Shown: positions 48,530-57,893, counted from the stretch's first letter. The stretch is 64,000 bases of DNA from Paenibacillus taihuensis (GCF_003386535.1 NZ_QTTN01000001.1:1-64000); one strand, 5' to 3'. The notes: generated by a model not told the origin, from the sequence alone. Made by a program: numbers and translations.

Positions 48530-50008
48530 GTGGAGAAAGTGGACATTTTCAAGGACATTGCCGAACGAACCGGCGGGGATATTTACCTCGGCGTCGTCGG
48601 TGCGGTCCGCACAGGCAAATCAACCTTCATCAAGCGGTTCATGGAGACGGTTGTGCTGCCAAACATCACGAACGATGCCGATCGGGTTAGAGCGATTGAT
48701 GAATTGCCGCAAAGCGCGGCAGGCAAAACAATCATGACAACTGAGCCAAAATTCGTACCGAACCAAGCGGTGCAGCTTCGGGTAGCGGAAGGGCTTGATG
48801 TGAATATCAGGCTCGTCGATTGTGTCGGCTATGCCGTTGTCGGCGCGAAAGGCTACGAGGATGAGAACGGTCCGCGGATGATTACGACTCCGTGGTTCGA
48901 AGAGCCGATTCCTTTCCAAGAAGCGGCGGAGATCGGCACACGCAAAGTAATCCAGGAGCATTCGACGCTTGGCGTCGTCGTTACGACTGACGGAACGATT
49001 GCTGAAATTCCGCGCAGCTCGTACGTCGAAGCCGAGGAGCGGGTTGTAGGCGAGCTGAAGGAAGTCGGCAAGCCGTTCGTCCTCATCGTCAACTCCACGC
49101 GTCCGAAGAGCGAAGAGGCGCTGCAGCTGCGCAGCGAGCTCCAAGCGAAATACGATATTCCAGTCATTACGCTGAGTGTCGCAACGATGGGCGAAGAAGA
49201 AGTTATGTCCGTTCTGCGCGAGGTGCTCTACGAGTTCCCTGTGCATGAAGTGAACGTGAACCTTCCAAGCTGGGTTATGGTGCTCAACGACAATCACTGG
49301 CTGCGCAACAACTACGAGAACTCCGTACGCGACACTGTCAAAGACATTCGCCGTCTGCGCGATGTCGACCGCGTCGTTACGCAGTTTATGGAATACGAGT
49401 TCATCGCCCGTGCCGGCCTAAGCGGCATGAACATGGGGCAAGGAGTCGCTGAGATCGATCTCTACGCGCCGGATGAATTGTATGACCAAATCTTGATGGA
49501 AGTCGTCGGCGTCGAGATTCGCGGCAAAGACCATCTGCTCCAGCTGATGCAGGACTTCGCGCATGCGAAGCGGGAGTACGATCGGTTCGCAGAAGCGCTC
49601 GAAATGGTCAAGACGACAGGCTACGGCATTGCGGCACCTACGCTTGCTGAGATGGCGCTTGATGAGCCGGAGCTGATCCGCCAAGGCTCGCGCTTCGGTG
49701 TCCGCCTGAAAGCGACTGCCCCGTCTATCCATATGATTCGCGTCGATGTCGAGTCCGAGTTTGCGCCGATTATCGGAACCGAGAAGCAAAGCGAGGAGCT
49801 CGTCCGGTACTTAATGCAGGACTTCGAGAACGATCCGATCAAGATTTGGGAATCCGACATCTTCGGCAGGTCGCTTCATTCGATCGTAAGGGAAGGCATC
49901 CAGGGCAAAATCGCGATGATGCCGGACAATGCACGGTACAAACTGCAGGAAACATTGGGCCGGATTATCAACGAAGGCTCTGGCGGACTCATTGCCATTA
50001 TCTTGTAA
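48530..50008 (+). CDS. spoIVA: Spore coat morphogenetic ATPase SpoIVA
   Basis: Mother-cell ATPase that polymerises around the forespore as the base layer of the coat. 492 residues, the same length as in B. subtilis. The P-loop GAVRTGKST (Lys30, Ser31), VDCVGYAVVGAKGYEDENG and VIQEHSTLGVVVTTDG mark the ATPase domain; the C-terminus EGSGGLIAIIL carries the localisation determinants. The GTG at 48530 (GGGAGGGG 7 nt upstream) gives the family N-terminus MEKVDIFKDIAERTGG; longer starts at 48494 are rejected. Confidence 0.97.
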   Translation: MEKVDIFKDIAERTGGDIYLGVVGAVRTGKSTFIKRFMETVVLPNITNDADRVRAIDELPQSAAGKTIMTTEPKFVPNQAVQLRVAEGLDVNIRLVDCVGYAVVGAKGYEDENGPRMITTPWFEEPIPFQEAAEIGTRKVIQEHSTLGVVVTTDGTIAEIPRSSYVEAEERVVGELKEVGKPFVLIVNSTRPKSEEALQLRSELQAKYDIPVITLSVATMGEEEVMSVLREVLYEFPVHEVNVNLPSWVMVLNDNHWLRNNYENSVRDTVKDIRRLRDVDRVVTQFMEYEFIARAGLSGMNMGQGVAEIDLYAPDELYDQILMEVVGVEIRGKDHLLQLMQDFAHAKREYDRFAEALEMVKTTGYGIAAPTLAEMALDEPELIRQGSRFGVRLKATAPSIHMIRVDVESEFAPIIGTEKQSEELVRYLMQDFENDPIKIWESDIFGRSLHSIVREGIQGKIAMMPDNARYKLQETLGRIINEGSGGLIAIIL

Positions 50009-50015
50009 AACAAGG

Positions 50016-50045
50016 AAGACACGCCCGCAGGCGTGTCTTTTTTTC
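50016..50045 (+). terminator. Rho-independent terminator after spoIVA
   Basis: AGACACGCC/GGCGTGTCT stem, loop CGCA, followed by seven T residues. Confidence 0.93.
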
Positions 50046-50075
50046 GTGCTCATAAGTGAAAAAAACGATAAAAAA

Positions 50076-50104
50076 CCTAGGATTGGCCTAGGAAATCGCC
50101 TAGA
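50076..50104. repeat. Three CCTAG(G) boxes upstream of hbs
   Basis: CCTAGG at 50076-50081, CCTAGG at 50087-50092 and CCTAGA at 50099-50104, spaced 11 and 12 nt, about one helical turn. They may form an operator on one DNA face. A TATAAT at about 50213-50218 nearer to hbs has no good -35 box. Confidence 0.4.
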
Positions 50105-50283
50105 GCCTCTTGAAATATACGTACTAACTGTATTACTATAAATCTGTTCATTGGTTCAATATGCAGGATTTGCACATAACGGAATTTCTTTGCACCTAAG
50201 CCTGCATGTATAATTTTACGGGTTTCGGTAAAACAAGATGATAATGGTGTGCATACGAACTGCCGTCAGGGGAGGTGAAAGAA

Positions 50284-50559
50284 ATGAACAAAACGGAACT
50301 GATTGCGAAAGTAGCCGAATTGACTGACCTTTCCAAGAAAGATGCTTCCAAAGCGGTTGATGCCGTTTTTGATGCCATCTCCGAATCGCTGCAAAGCGGG
50401 GATAAAGTACAATTGGTGGGCTTCGGTAACTTCGAAGTGAAGAGCCGCGAAGCGCGCAAAGGTCGTAACCCGCAAACGGGTGAAGAGATCGACATCCCAG
50501 CAAGCAAAATTCCATCTTTCAAAGCTGGTAAATCTCTGAAGGATCAAGTTTCCCAATAA
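50284..50559 (+). CDS. hbs: DNA-binding protein HU (HBsu)
   Basis: Nucleoid protein that bends DNA. 91 residues, standard size. The N-terminal [21 protein letters not shown] and the DNA-arm region [20 protein letters not shown] followed by [12 protein letters not shown] are hallmarks. The ATG at 50284 follows GGGGAGGTGA. A terminator lies 22 nt after the stop. Confidence 0.97.
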   Translation: MNKTELIAKVAELTDLSKKDASKAVDAVFDAISESLQSGDKVQLVGFGNFEVKSREARKGRNPQTGEEIDIPASKIPSFKAGKSLKDQVSQ

Positions 50560-50581
50560 GAAGCGGTTAAGCCGTTTGATG

Positions 50582-50615
50582 ACGTCCGAGTGCATCCTGC
50601 ATTCGGACGTTTTTC
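50582..50615 (+). terminator. Rho-independent terminator after hbs
   Basis: ACGTCCGAGTGCA/TGCATTCGGACGT, 13-bp stem with one G-T pair and loop TCC, then TTTTTC. Confidence 0.92.
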
Positions 50616-50729
50616 GTGAGAGAGATGTGTCTTTCGTCTCTATTGACAAGGATATGCAATTCCAGTAGACTGTTGCTTGCTCGTATACATAAGGAAATCA
50701 AGAAGCTTGATGAAGCGGAGGCTGTGCAC

Positions 50730-50957
50730 ATGGAGGACATGAACGGCGAGTATATCGTCATCAAAGCGAAGGCTCAGGGCGTACAGGTGATTGGCTTGAC
50801 GCGCGGGCAAGATACGAAGTTTCACCACACGGAGAAGCTCGATAAAGGCGAAGTGCTTATTTGTCAGTTCACGAATCATACGTCTGCGATCAAGATTCGC
50901 GGCAAAGCAACCGTGCTAACCAAATATGGCACCGTCGATACGGAAGATGAACGTTAA
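50730..50957 (+). CDS. mtrB: trp RNA-binding attenuation protein (TRAP)
   Basis: Tryptophan-activated 11-mer that wraps RNA carrying GAG/UAG triplets and stops trp transcription. 75 residues, the same as in B. subtilis. [20 protein letters not shown] and [14 protein letters not shown] are near-identical to it. RNA contacts equivalent to Lys37, Lys56 and Arg58 are Lys36, Lys55 and Arg57 here. The ATG at 50730 follows GCGGAGG; the longer frame from 50616 lacks homology. folE, which precedes mtrB in B. subtilis, is absent. Confidence 0.96.
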   Translation: MEDMNGEYIVIKAKAQGVQVIGLTRGQDTKFHHTEKLDKGEVLICQFTNHTSAIKIRGKATVLTKYGTVDTEDER

Positions 50958-50981
50958 AAGCAGGCATAGCCTGCTTTTTTA
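50956..50981 (+). terminator. Rho-independent terminator after mtrB
   Basis: AAAAGCAGGC/GCCTGCTTTT stem with a tiny loop and a T run. Confidence 0.9.
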
Positions 50982-51038
50982 GTTTGTAGACTAAGAGAAG
51001 AAGGACATTCTATGCTATAAAAAGGCGGAGGATGCGTC

Positions 51039-51593
51039 ATGGCTCAATGGTCACGAAGCTCGTCACACTGGCGAAGGCTTCTCTTAGCTTGTTCGATCAC
51101 ACTTTCACTCACGCTGCTCTTATCGGTGTTCCCTATGCTCATACAACGGAGTGCGGAGAGTAAAGGCGATGTATCGGTGTTTCACCCTGTTCCGGTCAAA
51201 AGGCTGAACTCCGATGTGATTGTAGACACGATGCTGAGCCTCGGACTCTCGCTGCAGGTGAAGAGCGTTGGTTGGAAGGGCTCGGTGCTGTCGGTCGATT
51301 TATCAACGGATGGATATGGGCAAGCTGAGGATGTATGGATTGCTGATTTGCAGCGGCTACTCGAGTTTTCTTTTGTCCAGGCCGATAATGTGAGCAGGCT
51401 GCTTGTCCGGTTCGTAACGCCAGTTCGCCAGGCGGGCGAAAGCGATGAAACGAAGCTGCAGCTCATCGCTGCATCCGATGTAAGAAAGACCGATTCGTGG
51501 CTGTCCACAGATCTGTCAAAATTGAAAGGGGAAGAGTCGTTTTTTGACGAAAATTGGCGGAAGCGGCTGCGGTTGTCCGTCTCCCGGTTGTAG
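51039..51593 (+). CDS. Unknown protein with N-terminal signal anchor
   Basis: 184 residues, not recognised. Arg-rich start, then one hydrophobic helix (LLLACSITLSLTLLLSVFPM), so the rest is likely extracytoplasmic. The remainder is mixed alpha/beta with no Cys after the helix and no obvious motif. GGCGGAGG lies before the ATG. It sits alone between the mtrB terminator and the hepS promoter, where B. subtilis has nothing comparable that I know of. Confidence 0.65.
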   Translation: MAQWSRSSSHWRRLLLACSITLSLTLLLSVFPMLIQRSAESKGDVSVFHPVPVKRLNSDVIVDTMLSLGLSLQVKSVGWKGSVLSVDLSTDGYGQAEDVWIADLQRLLEFSFVQADNVSRLLVRFVTPVRQAGESDETKLQLIAASDVRKTDSWLSTDLSKLKGEESFFDENWRKRLRLSVSRL

Positions 51594-51610
51594 CATAACG
51601 GTTGACATAG

Positions 51611-51619
51611 TGCTATAAT
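51611..51619 (+). promoter_or_regulatory. Candidate extended -10 promoter of hepS
   Basis: TGCTATAAT, a perfect extended -10 box, 56 nt upstream of hepS. A TTGACA at 51602 is too close to serve as its -35. Confidence 0.45.
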
Positions 51620-51674
51620 AATTAGATTAAAAAGCAGCAACACTCTCGCTGTACTGTTCGGAGGCTAGGCCACA

Positions 51675-52538
51675 ATGAAATCGTATAGAATACCCGAAAT
51701 GGCTAAAAAGTACGTTGAGTACGATATGATTCAAGCACACACGGAGCTGCCGGAATTTCCTGAATCGCGGATCCGGCTGCTCTTTACATTTCTGGCCAAT
51801 CAGCGTACCCCGCTGATTCACAGCGAGCTGTATTCGCTCGTCGTATTGCTCGTGCAATTCGGCATGGATACGCATGATATGATTGATTCCGAGTCTGGAC
51901 GCCTCGGCGAGAAGGATATGCGGTCGCGGCAGTTGAAGGTGCTTGCTGGCGATTACTACTCCAGCCGCTTTTATCAGCTGCTGGCTCAAGCGGGTCAAGT
52001 AGAGATGATCCGCCGCATTAGCAATGGTGTTACAGAGGTCAACAAGCTGAAGGTGAGCCTCTACATGAGGATGAAGCAGCTGAAGCTGACAGCAGAAGAG
52101 TATGTGTCGCAGTACGTCCGGATTAAGACGGAGCTGTTCCAAGCCTTCACTTCTGTACTCGATGACAAAATGGCGCTAATATGGACCGAGCTGCTCCACG
52201 GCGTAGGCCGATGCGAAGTAGTGATGGACGAACTGATCCGCAGCGAGAAGCCGGAAAGCTTTGACGGCAGCTGGGGTTATTGGCATGTCATGGACAGCGG
52301 AAGCGATGAAGAGAAGCGCAGGCTCACCTCGGATTTGGCGAACGAACCGGCATTCACCTCGTCCCTGTTGGCGAAGTATGATGTTCGCGGCCAATTGACC
52401 GAGAAGCTGAAGCAGTCTGTTCAGCAGGTACAGTCGCTTGCTTCGAAGCTTGAATCCGATAAGCTTGTCCGTGAGCTGCAGCAGCTTGGCGATTCGTTTC
52501 TACGTCCGGTAATGCCCGCAGCTTCGGCTTTCGAATAG
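51675..52538 (+). CDS. hepS: Heptaprenyl diphosphate synthase component I
   Basis: Small regulatory subunit that pairs with HepT to set a 35-carbon chain for menaquinone-7. 287 residues, mostly helical, with HTELPEFPESRIRLLFTFLA, the QLKVLAGDYYSSRFYQLLAQ segment and VTEVNKLKVSLYMRMKQLKL, typical of HepS. It lacks the DDXXD motifs, as expected for this subunit. First gene of hepS-menG-mqnP-ubiX-mqnA-hepT. Confidence 0.9.
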   Translation: MKSYRIPEMAKKYVEYDMIQAHTELPEFPESRIRLLFTFLANQRTPLIHSELYSLVVLLVQFGMDTHDMIDSESGRLGEKDMRSRQLKVLAGDYYSSRFYQLLAQAGQVEMIRRISNGVTEVNKLKVSLYMRMKQLKLTAEEYVSQYVRIKTELFQAFTSVLDDKMALIWTELLHGVGRCEVVMDELIRSEKPESFDGSWGYWHVMDSGSDEEKRRLTSDLANEPAFTSSLLAKYDVRGQLTEKLKQSVQQVQSLASKLESDKLVRELQQLGDSFLRPVMPAASAFE

Positions 52539-52557
52539 AGAAAGTAAGGTGAAATGA

Positions 52558-53277
52558 GTGCAATCCAAGTCAAAAGAAGAACATGTACACGCCGTATTTG
52601 AGAGCATCGCGCCGAAGTATGACCTCATGAACGATCTGATCAGCTTCGGACGGCACAAAGCATGGCGTAAATTTACGATGCGCAAAATGGACATGAATCC
52701 AGGGGCGACAGCGATTGATCTGTGCTGCGGCACTTGCGATTGGACGATTGCGCTGGCGAAGGAAAGCGTGAGCGGAGGCATCGTCGGCCTCGACTTCAGC
52801 CAGAACATGCTTGAGGTCGGCAAGCAGAAGGTGAAGCACGAGGGACTTGATCACCAGATCTCGCTCGTGCAGGGCAATGCGATGGCCCTCCCGTTTGAAG
52901 ATAACCGGTTCGACTATGCGACGATCGGCTTCGGTCTTCGCAACGTGCCTGACCTGGAGCAGGTGCTTCGCGAAATGATGCGTGTGGTGAAGCCTGGCGG
53001 ACAAGTTGTCTGCCTCGAGATGTCGAAGCCAACATTGCAGCCGTTCAAAGCGATCTATTACTTCTATTTCGAGAAGGTCATGCCTGCGATCGGGAAGCTT
53101 GTTGCGAAGAAGTACGAGCAGTACAAATGGCTGCCGGAATCGCTCAAGACATTCCCGGACTCCAAGCAGCTCGCGGCGAAATACCGTGAGATCGGTCTGA
53201 CCAATGTGCGCGTCTTCCCGTTCGTTTTCGGTGTCGCGGCATTGCACATCGGGACGAAGGGAACGGACAACGCATGA
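52558..53277 (+). CDS. menG: Demethylmenaquinone methyltransferase
   Basis: SAM-dependent C-methylation of demethylmenaquinone, last step to menaquinone. 239 residues: [38 protein letters not shown] (SAM loop), [38 protein letters not shown] and [16 protein letters not shown], all MenG/UbiE signatures. The GTG start has AAGGTGA upstream. It overlaps the prenyltransferase gene by 4 nt. Confidence 0.93.
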   Translation: MQSKSKEEHVHAVFESIAPKYDLMNDLISFGRHKAWRKFTMRKMDMNPGATAIDLCCGTCDWTIALAKESVSGGIVGLDFSQNMLEVGKQKVKHEGLDHQISLVQGNAMALPFEDNRFDYATIGFGLRNVPDLEQVLREMMRVVKPGGQVVCLEMSKPTLQPFKAIYYFYFEKVMPAIGKLVAKKYEQYKWLPESLKTFPDSKQLAAKYREIGLTNVRVFPFVFGVAALHIGTKGTDNA

Positions 53278-54149
53278 TTCGCAAAACCAAAATAATTCTC
53301 GAAATGATTAAAGTAGAGCATACGATCTTCGCGCTCCCGTTTGCGTTCATGGGCGCGATGCTTGGCGCAGTAATGCTCGAGAACCGGATGCCGCATTGGG
53401 CGGAGATCGGATGGATCCTGCTCGCGATGATCGGCGCTAGAAGCGCGGCGATGGCGCTGAACCGCGTAATCGATCGTGTCATTGATGCGAAGAATCCTCG
53501 CACAGAGAAACGTGCCATCCCAGCAGGCTTGCTGAAGGTTGGCGAAGTTATTTTATTTATTGTCGTCTCGTTCGCGGTGCTGTTTATCGCGGCCTCACAG
53601 CTCGATCCGATATGCATGAAGCTGATGCCAATTGCGGTCTTCTTCCTTGTCTTATATTCGTATACAAAACGTTTTACATGGCTGTGCCACGTTGTACTTG
53701 GCCTTACAATCGGACTTGCTCCGCTCGGCGGGTGGGTTGCGATTACAGGTGAGTTCGAGCTGTCGGCATGGGTGCTTTACGGGGCGGTTGTATGCTGGCT
53801 TGCCGGGTTTGACATTATCTATGCGTGTCAGGATTTCGACTTTGACCGCAAAGAGGGCGTTCATTCCATTCCTGCACGCTTCGGCATAGCAGGAGCGCTT
53901 CGCCTCGCACGCGGATTTCATTTGCTCACGGCCATCGGATTCATTTCTTTATTCTGGCTAACTCCGCTCAGCTGGCTGTACTTGATTGGCGCAGTCGTCT
54001 CGGTTGGCATGCTCTGCTACGAGCACATGATTGTGCGTGAGGATGATATGAGCCGTGTTCAAACTGCATTCTTCACCATGAACAGTACCCTTAGCGTTAT
54101 CCTGTTTATTTCGACGCTGCTTGACTTGGTGGTGCTTCACAAGTGGTAG
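53274..54149 (+). CDS. mqnP: UbiA-family prenyltransferase, likely MqnP
   Basis: 291 residues, eight or nine helices. The two Asp-rich motifs of UbiA enzymes are [20 protein letters not shown] (NxxxDxxxD) and [15 protein letters not shown] (DxxxD). It resembles 4-hydroxybenzoate octaprenyltransferases; with MqnA and UbiX beside it, the likely acceptor is 1,4-dihydroxy-6-naphthoate of the futalosine menaquinone route, with the HepS/HepT product as donor. That acceptor is inferred from context. Overlaps menG and ubiX. Confidence 0.85.
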   Translation: MIRKTKIILEMIKVEHTIFALPFAFMGAMLGAVMLENRMPHWAEIGWILLAMIGARSAAMALNRVIDRVIDAKNPRTEKRAIPAGLLKVGEVILFIVVSFAVLFIAASQLDPICMKLMPIAVFFLVLYSYTKRFTWLCHVVLGLTIGLAPLGGWVAITGEFELSAWVLYGAVVCWLAGFDIIYACQDFDFDRKEGVHSIPARFGIAGALRLARGFHLLTAIGFISLFWLTPLSWLYLIGAVVSVGMLCYEHMIVREDDMSRVQTAFFTMNSTLSVILFISTLLDLVVLHKW

Positions 54150-54769
54150 AACTGGCATCACGTAAGCGGTGGGTTGTCGGCATAACGGGAGCGAGCGGCG
54201 CTCTCTACGGTCTTCAGCTGATCCGCAGCCTCATTGAAGCGGACCAGGATGTGCATCTGGTTGTTACGGAAGCAGGCTGGCGCGTGCTGAAGGAAGAGCA
54301 GGGCTGGGAAACATCGAAGCGTCAGCAAGCCATCGATGCTGCATTCCCGGGTCTCGTAGAGAGCGGGCGGCTGAAGCTTCACCCGAACGCCGACATTGGC
54401 GCAAGTATCGCAAGCGGCTCCTTCCGTGTGGAAGGCATGATTATTATGCCTTGCTCCATGGGCACCCTTGCTTCGATCGCACATGGGATTTCGGACGATT
54501 TGATGACGCGCGCTGCGGATGTTATGCTGAAGGAAGGCCGCAAGCTGCTAATCGTGCCTCGCGAAACACCGCTGCATGCGATACATCTGGAGAACATGCT
54601 TACGCTGGCGAAGCTTGGGGTTAAGATCATCCCAGCTATGCCGGCGTTCTATTATGGACCGCAAACGATTCACGATATGGTTAATTTTCTAGTCGGGAAA
54701 GTGCTCGATCAACTTCCGCTGGATCATGATTTGTACAGAAGATGGGGAGATGAACAGCATGGCGTTTAA
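54143..54769 (+). CDS. ubiX: Flavin prenyltransferase UbiX
   Basis: Makes prenylated FMN, the cofactor of UbiD-type decarboxylases. 208 residues: VVGITGASGALYGLQLIRSL, GMIIMPCSMGTLASIAHGIS, KEGRKLLIVPRETPLHAIHL, and PAMPAFYYGPQTIHDMVNF. The GTG at 54143 overlaps the previous gene by 7 nt. In the futalosine pathway it would serve the decarboxylase acting after MqnP; no ubiD-like gene is in the window. Confidence 0.92.
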   Translation: MVELASRKRWVVGITGASGALYGLQLIRSLIEADQDVHLVVTEAGWRVLKEEQGWETSKRQQAIDAAFPGLVESGRLKLHPNADIGASIASGSFRVEGMIIMPCSMGTLASIAHGISDDLMTRAADVMLKEGRKLLIVPRETPLHAIHLENMLTLAKLGVKIIPAMPAFYYGPQTIHDMVNFLVGKVLDQLPLDHDLYRRWGDEQHGV

Positions 54770-55625
54770 TCGCCCGATCACAGTCGGCCGCATTGACTAT
54801 GCGAACGTTTGGCCTATTTTTCATTATGCAGAGGAACAGCTTCCATCTGATCAATTCAAGATTGAGAAGCGCGTGCCGTCTGCACTAAACCGTGCACTGC
54901 GCCAAGGTGAAATCGACATCACCTCGATGTCATCATTCGCTTATGCAGAGAACGCGGAGAATTACTTGCTGCTGCCGGACTTGTCGGTAAGCGCCAAGGG
55001 ACGAGTCAATTCCATATTGCTATTTCTGAAGAAGCCGCTTGAAGAAGTGCTCAAAGGGCGAATCGCGCTTACAACAACTTCAGCGACAAGCGTTAATTTA
55101 CTCAAAATACTCATGAAGCTCTATTACAATGCAGAGCCTTCTTATATTACAATGGAACCGAAGCTGGACGAGATGCTGGAGGAAGCAGACGCTGCCCTTC
55201 TCATCGGAGATACGGCGATTACGGCTTCGTGGGAAAATGCAGAGCGTGGTTTGCAAGTTATCGACCTCGGCGAGCTGTGGCGCAATTGGACAGGCTATGG
55301 CATGACCTTCGCACTCGTAGCGGTACGCCGCGAAATTGCGGAAACGTATCCCGAGATGGTCGCTGAAGTGCATCGCGCCTTGACAGCCAGCAAAGAGAAG
55401 AGCTTGCGAGAGCTGACGCCGCTCGTAGAGAAGGCATGTATGCTCCTTGGCGGGGGACCTGCCTACTGGAGTCGTTATTTCAAGGAGCTGCACTATGATT
55501 TCGGCGCGAATGAACAGGCAGGGCTGACGCTTTACTTTGATTACGCGCATCAGCTGGGCTTATTGCCGAATGAAGTGCAGATGAAATTTTTTGAAGACCA
55601 AAACGTCCTTAAGGTGAACAAATGA
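54759..55625 (+). CDS. mqnA: Chorismate dehydratase MqnA (menaquinone, futalosine route)
   Basis: Dehydrates chorismate to 3-[(1-carboxyvinyl)oxy]benzoate, the entry step of the futalosine pathway. 288 residues with a periplasmic-binding-protein-like fold: VGRIDYANVWPIFHY, EIDITSMSSFAYAENAENYL, GRIALTTTSATSVNLLKILM and ALLIGDTAITAS are MqnA hallmarks. The ATG at 54759 has GGGGAG 10 nt upstream; earlier in-frame ATGs are too close or without a site. It overlaps ubiX by 11 nt and hepT by 4 nt. Chorismate comes from aroC nearby. Confidence 0.92.
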   Translation: MAFNRPITVGRIDYANVWPIFHYAEEQLPSDQFKIEKRVPSALNRALRQGEIDITSMSSFAYAENAENYLLLPDLSVSAKGRVNSILLFLKKPLEEVLKGRIALTTTSATSVNLLKILMKLYYNAEPSYITMEPKLDEMLEEADAALLIGDTAITASWENAERGLQVIDLGELWRNWTGYGMTFALVAVRREIAETYPEMVAEVHRALTASKEKSLRELTPLVEKACMLLGGGPAYWSRYFKELHYDFGANEQAGLTLYFDYAHQLGLLPNEVQMKFFEDQNVLKVNK

Positions 55626-56596
55626 ACCTACTTCAAATTTACGCCAAACTGAAAAGCGATCTTGATGCCATAGAGGCAAAGCTAGCGAGCAGCGTGACGA
55701 GTGATCATGCGCTTCTTAGCGACGCCTCGACGCATCTGCTCAAAGCGGGCGGTAAGCGTATTCGTCCGGTCGTTGTACTGCTTGCAGGCAAGTTCGGCGA
55801 TTATCGGCTCGATGTGCTCGAGAAAGTGGCCGTGCCGCTAGAACTTATACATATGGCTTCTCTTGTCCATGATGATGTTATAGACAACGCGGAGACGCGC
55901 CGCGGTCAGCTGACCGTGAAGTCCAAATGGGACAACCGGATTGCGATGTACACGGGCGACTATATCTACGGTAAAGCGCTTGCCCTCGCAACCGAACTGC
56001 CAAACCCGCAAATCCATCAAATTTTATCGCATGCGATGGTTCAGATGTGTATTGGCGAGATGGAGCAAATCCGAGATTTCTTCAATACCGATCAGTCCGT
56101 TCGCAATTATTTGCTTCGTATCCGCCGTAAAACGGCACTGCTTATCGCAATTAGCTGCCAACTGGGCGCAATCGCTGCAGGTGCGGACCGCAAAACAGCG
56201 AACTGCTTGTACCGTTACGGGTACAATATGGGCATGGCTTTCCAAATTCGCGATGACTTGCTGGACCTGCTTGGTACGGAGAAACAGATCGGCAAACCGC
56301 CGGGCTCTGATATTAAACAAGGCAATATGACATTGCCGGTACTTCTTGCGCTGAAAGAACCAGGACATTCGGAGGAATTGCTTGCAGAAATAAAAAAAAT
56401 TCATGAGTCGAATGGAGCAGGGGAAACGAAGCGCGCGTTGAACATAATACGTAAGAGTGCAGGCATACATATCGCTGATGAGATGGCGACCCGCTATATT
56501 AACAAAGCGATCGAAGCGCTTAGCAGCTTGCCAAGCATTCCAGCTAAGAAGAATTTAACCGATATCGCCCATTTTGTAGGGAAACGAAACTACTAA
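55622..56596 (+). CDS. hepT: Heptaprenyl diphosphate synthase component II
   Basis: Catalytic trans-prenyltransferase subunit. 324 residues with [15 protein letters not shown], the first Asp-rich motif [15 protein letters not shown] and the second [12 protein letters not shown], plus [17 protein letters not shown]. Chain length is set with HepS. It ends the operon, 23 nt before ndk. Confidence 0.94.
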   Translation: MNLLQIYAKLKSDLDAIEAKLASSVTSDHALLSDASTHLLKAGGKRIRPVVVLLAGKFGDYRLDVLEKVAVPLELIHMASLVHDDVIDNAETRRGQLTVKSKWDNRIAMYTGDYIYGKALALATELPNPQIHQILSHAMVQMCIGEMEQIRDFFNTDQSVRNYLLRIRRKTALLIAISCQLGAIAAGADRKTANCLYRYGYNMGMAFQIRDDLLDLLGTEKQIGKPPGSDIKQGNMTLPVLLALKEPGHSEELLAEIKKIHESNGAGETKRALNIIRKSAGIHIADEMATRYINKAIEALSSLPSIPAKKNLTDIAHFVGKRNY

Positions 56597-56619
56597 TCGC
56601 GTCAAGGAGGGAACATTCG

Positions 56620-57063
56620 ATGGAAAGAACGTTTCTAATGGTTAAGCCAGACGGCGTACAGCGCGGCTTGATCGGAGAAATTGTATCACGCTTCGAGCGG
56701 AAGGGACTAAAGCTTGTCGCTGCCAAATTTATGATGATTACACCAGAGCTGGCTGAACGCCACTATGCAGAGCACATCGGGAAGCCCTTTTACCCGCCGC
56801 TTGTAGCGTTTGTGACGTCTGGGCCGGTATTTGCAATGGTGTGGCAAGGAGACAATGTCATCGGGTTGACCCGTGCCATGATTGGCAAGACAGATGCCCT
56901 TGAAGCAGCGCCTGGCACAATTCGTTCCGATTTTGCCGTACATACCAATTTTAATTTAATCCACGGTTCGGATTCGCCGGAAAGCGCAGCACGAGAGATT
57001 GGCATTTTCTTTGCATCGCATGAGCTCGTTGATTATAACCAAACCATACAACAGTGGATCTAA
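56620..57063 (+). CDS. ndk: Nucleoside diphosphate kinase
   Basis: Balances NTP and dNTP pools by phosphate transfer through a phospho-histidine. 147 residues: [37 protein letters not shown], and the active-site His in [25 protein letters not shown] is upstream of the ATG. Confidence 0.96.
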   Translation: MERTFLMVKPDGVQRGLIGEIVSRFERKGLKLVAAKFMMITPELAERHYAEHIGKPFYPPLVAFVTSGPVFAMVWQGDNVIGLTRAMIGKTDALEAAPGTIRSDFAVHTNFNLIHGSDSPESAAREIGIFFASHELVDYNQTIQQWI

Positions 57064-57107
57064 TTTCATAAATTGCCACCAAGAGTCGGCATGATGGGGG
57101 TTCGTGC

Positions 57108-57893
57108 ATGTTCGAGGATAAGGACTTCGGTTTATTCATCTCGAAGATTAAAGAGAAGACCGCAATCGATCTATCGCAGTATAAGGAAGCCCAGATGAAG
57201 CGGCGGCTGACGACCTTACGACAGAAGTACGGATATGATACGTTCGCGGCTTATTGGAACGGTCTTGAGAAAGACAAGAAGCTGATGAATGAGTTTCTGG
57301 ACCGAATGACGATCAACGTATCGGAGTTCTGGCGCAACCCAAGCAGATGGGATGCGATGGAGAAGAAGTTTCTCCCGGAAGCGCTGAAGAACAATAGCCG
57401 CGTCAAAATTTGGAGCGCTGCCTGCTCGACAGGAGAAGAGCCTTATACGCTTTCGATGATCATGGCCGAACTCGGCGCGCATGACCGAACGTCCATACTC
57501 GCCACGGACCTTGATAACATTGTGCTGCAGAAGGCGATGCAAGGCGTGTACCAAGACCGATCTGTTCGAGATGTACCCCGCAATTATATGTCCAAATATT
57601 TCGTGAAACAGGGCGAGGATATGCTTGCCATTACGCCCCAGCTCAAAAAAAATATTACGTTTAAACAGCAGAATCTGCTGCATGATACGTTTGACACCGG
57701 ATTTGATATCATCGTTTGCCGCAATGTTATGATCTATTTTACCGAAGAAGCGAAGCACATGCTTTATCATAAGTTTTCGAAAGCGCTTAAGCCTGGCGGG
57801 CTCTTGTTCGTCGGCAGCACGGAGCAGATTTTCTCGCCGGGACAATATAATTTCGATTCGGTCGAAACTTTCTTTTACCGTCGCAAGGCTTAG
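57108..57893 (+). CDS. cheR: Chemotaxis protein methyltransferase CheR
   Basis: Methylates glutamates of chemoreceptors with SAM. 261 residues: N-terminal helical domain (YKEAQMKRRLTTLRQKYGYD; NVSEFWRNPSRWDAME), then the methyltransferase domain with IWSAACSTGEEPYTLSMIMA and FDIIVCRNVMIYFTEEAK. The ATG at 57108 follows TGGGGGTTCGTGC. No other chemotaxis gene is near; the same isolated place between ndk and aroF occurs in B. subtilis. Confidence 0.94.
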   Translation: MFEDKDFGLFISKIKEKTAIDLSQYKEAQMKRRLTTLRQKYGYDTFAAYWNGLEKDKKLMNEFLDRMTINVSEFWRNPSRWDAMEKKFLPEALKNNSRVKIWSAACSTGEEPYTLSMIMAELGAHDRTSILATDLDNIVLQKAMQGVYQDRSVRDVPRNYMSKYFVKQGEDMLAITPQLKKNITFKQQNLLHDTFDTGFDIIVCRNVMIYFTEEAKHMLYHKFSKALKPGGLLFVGSTEQIFSPGQYNFDSVETFFYRRKA

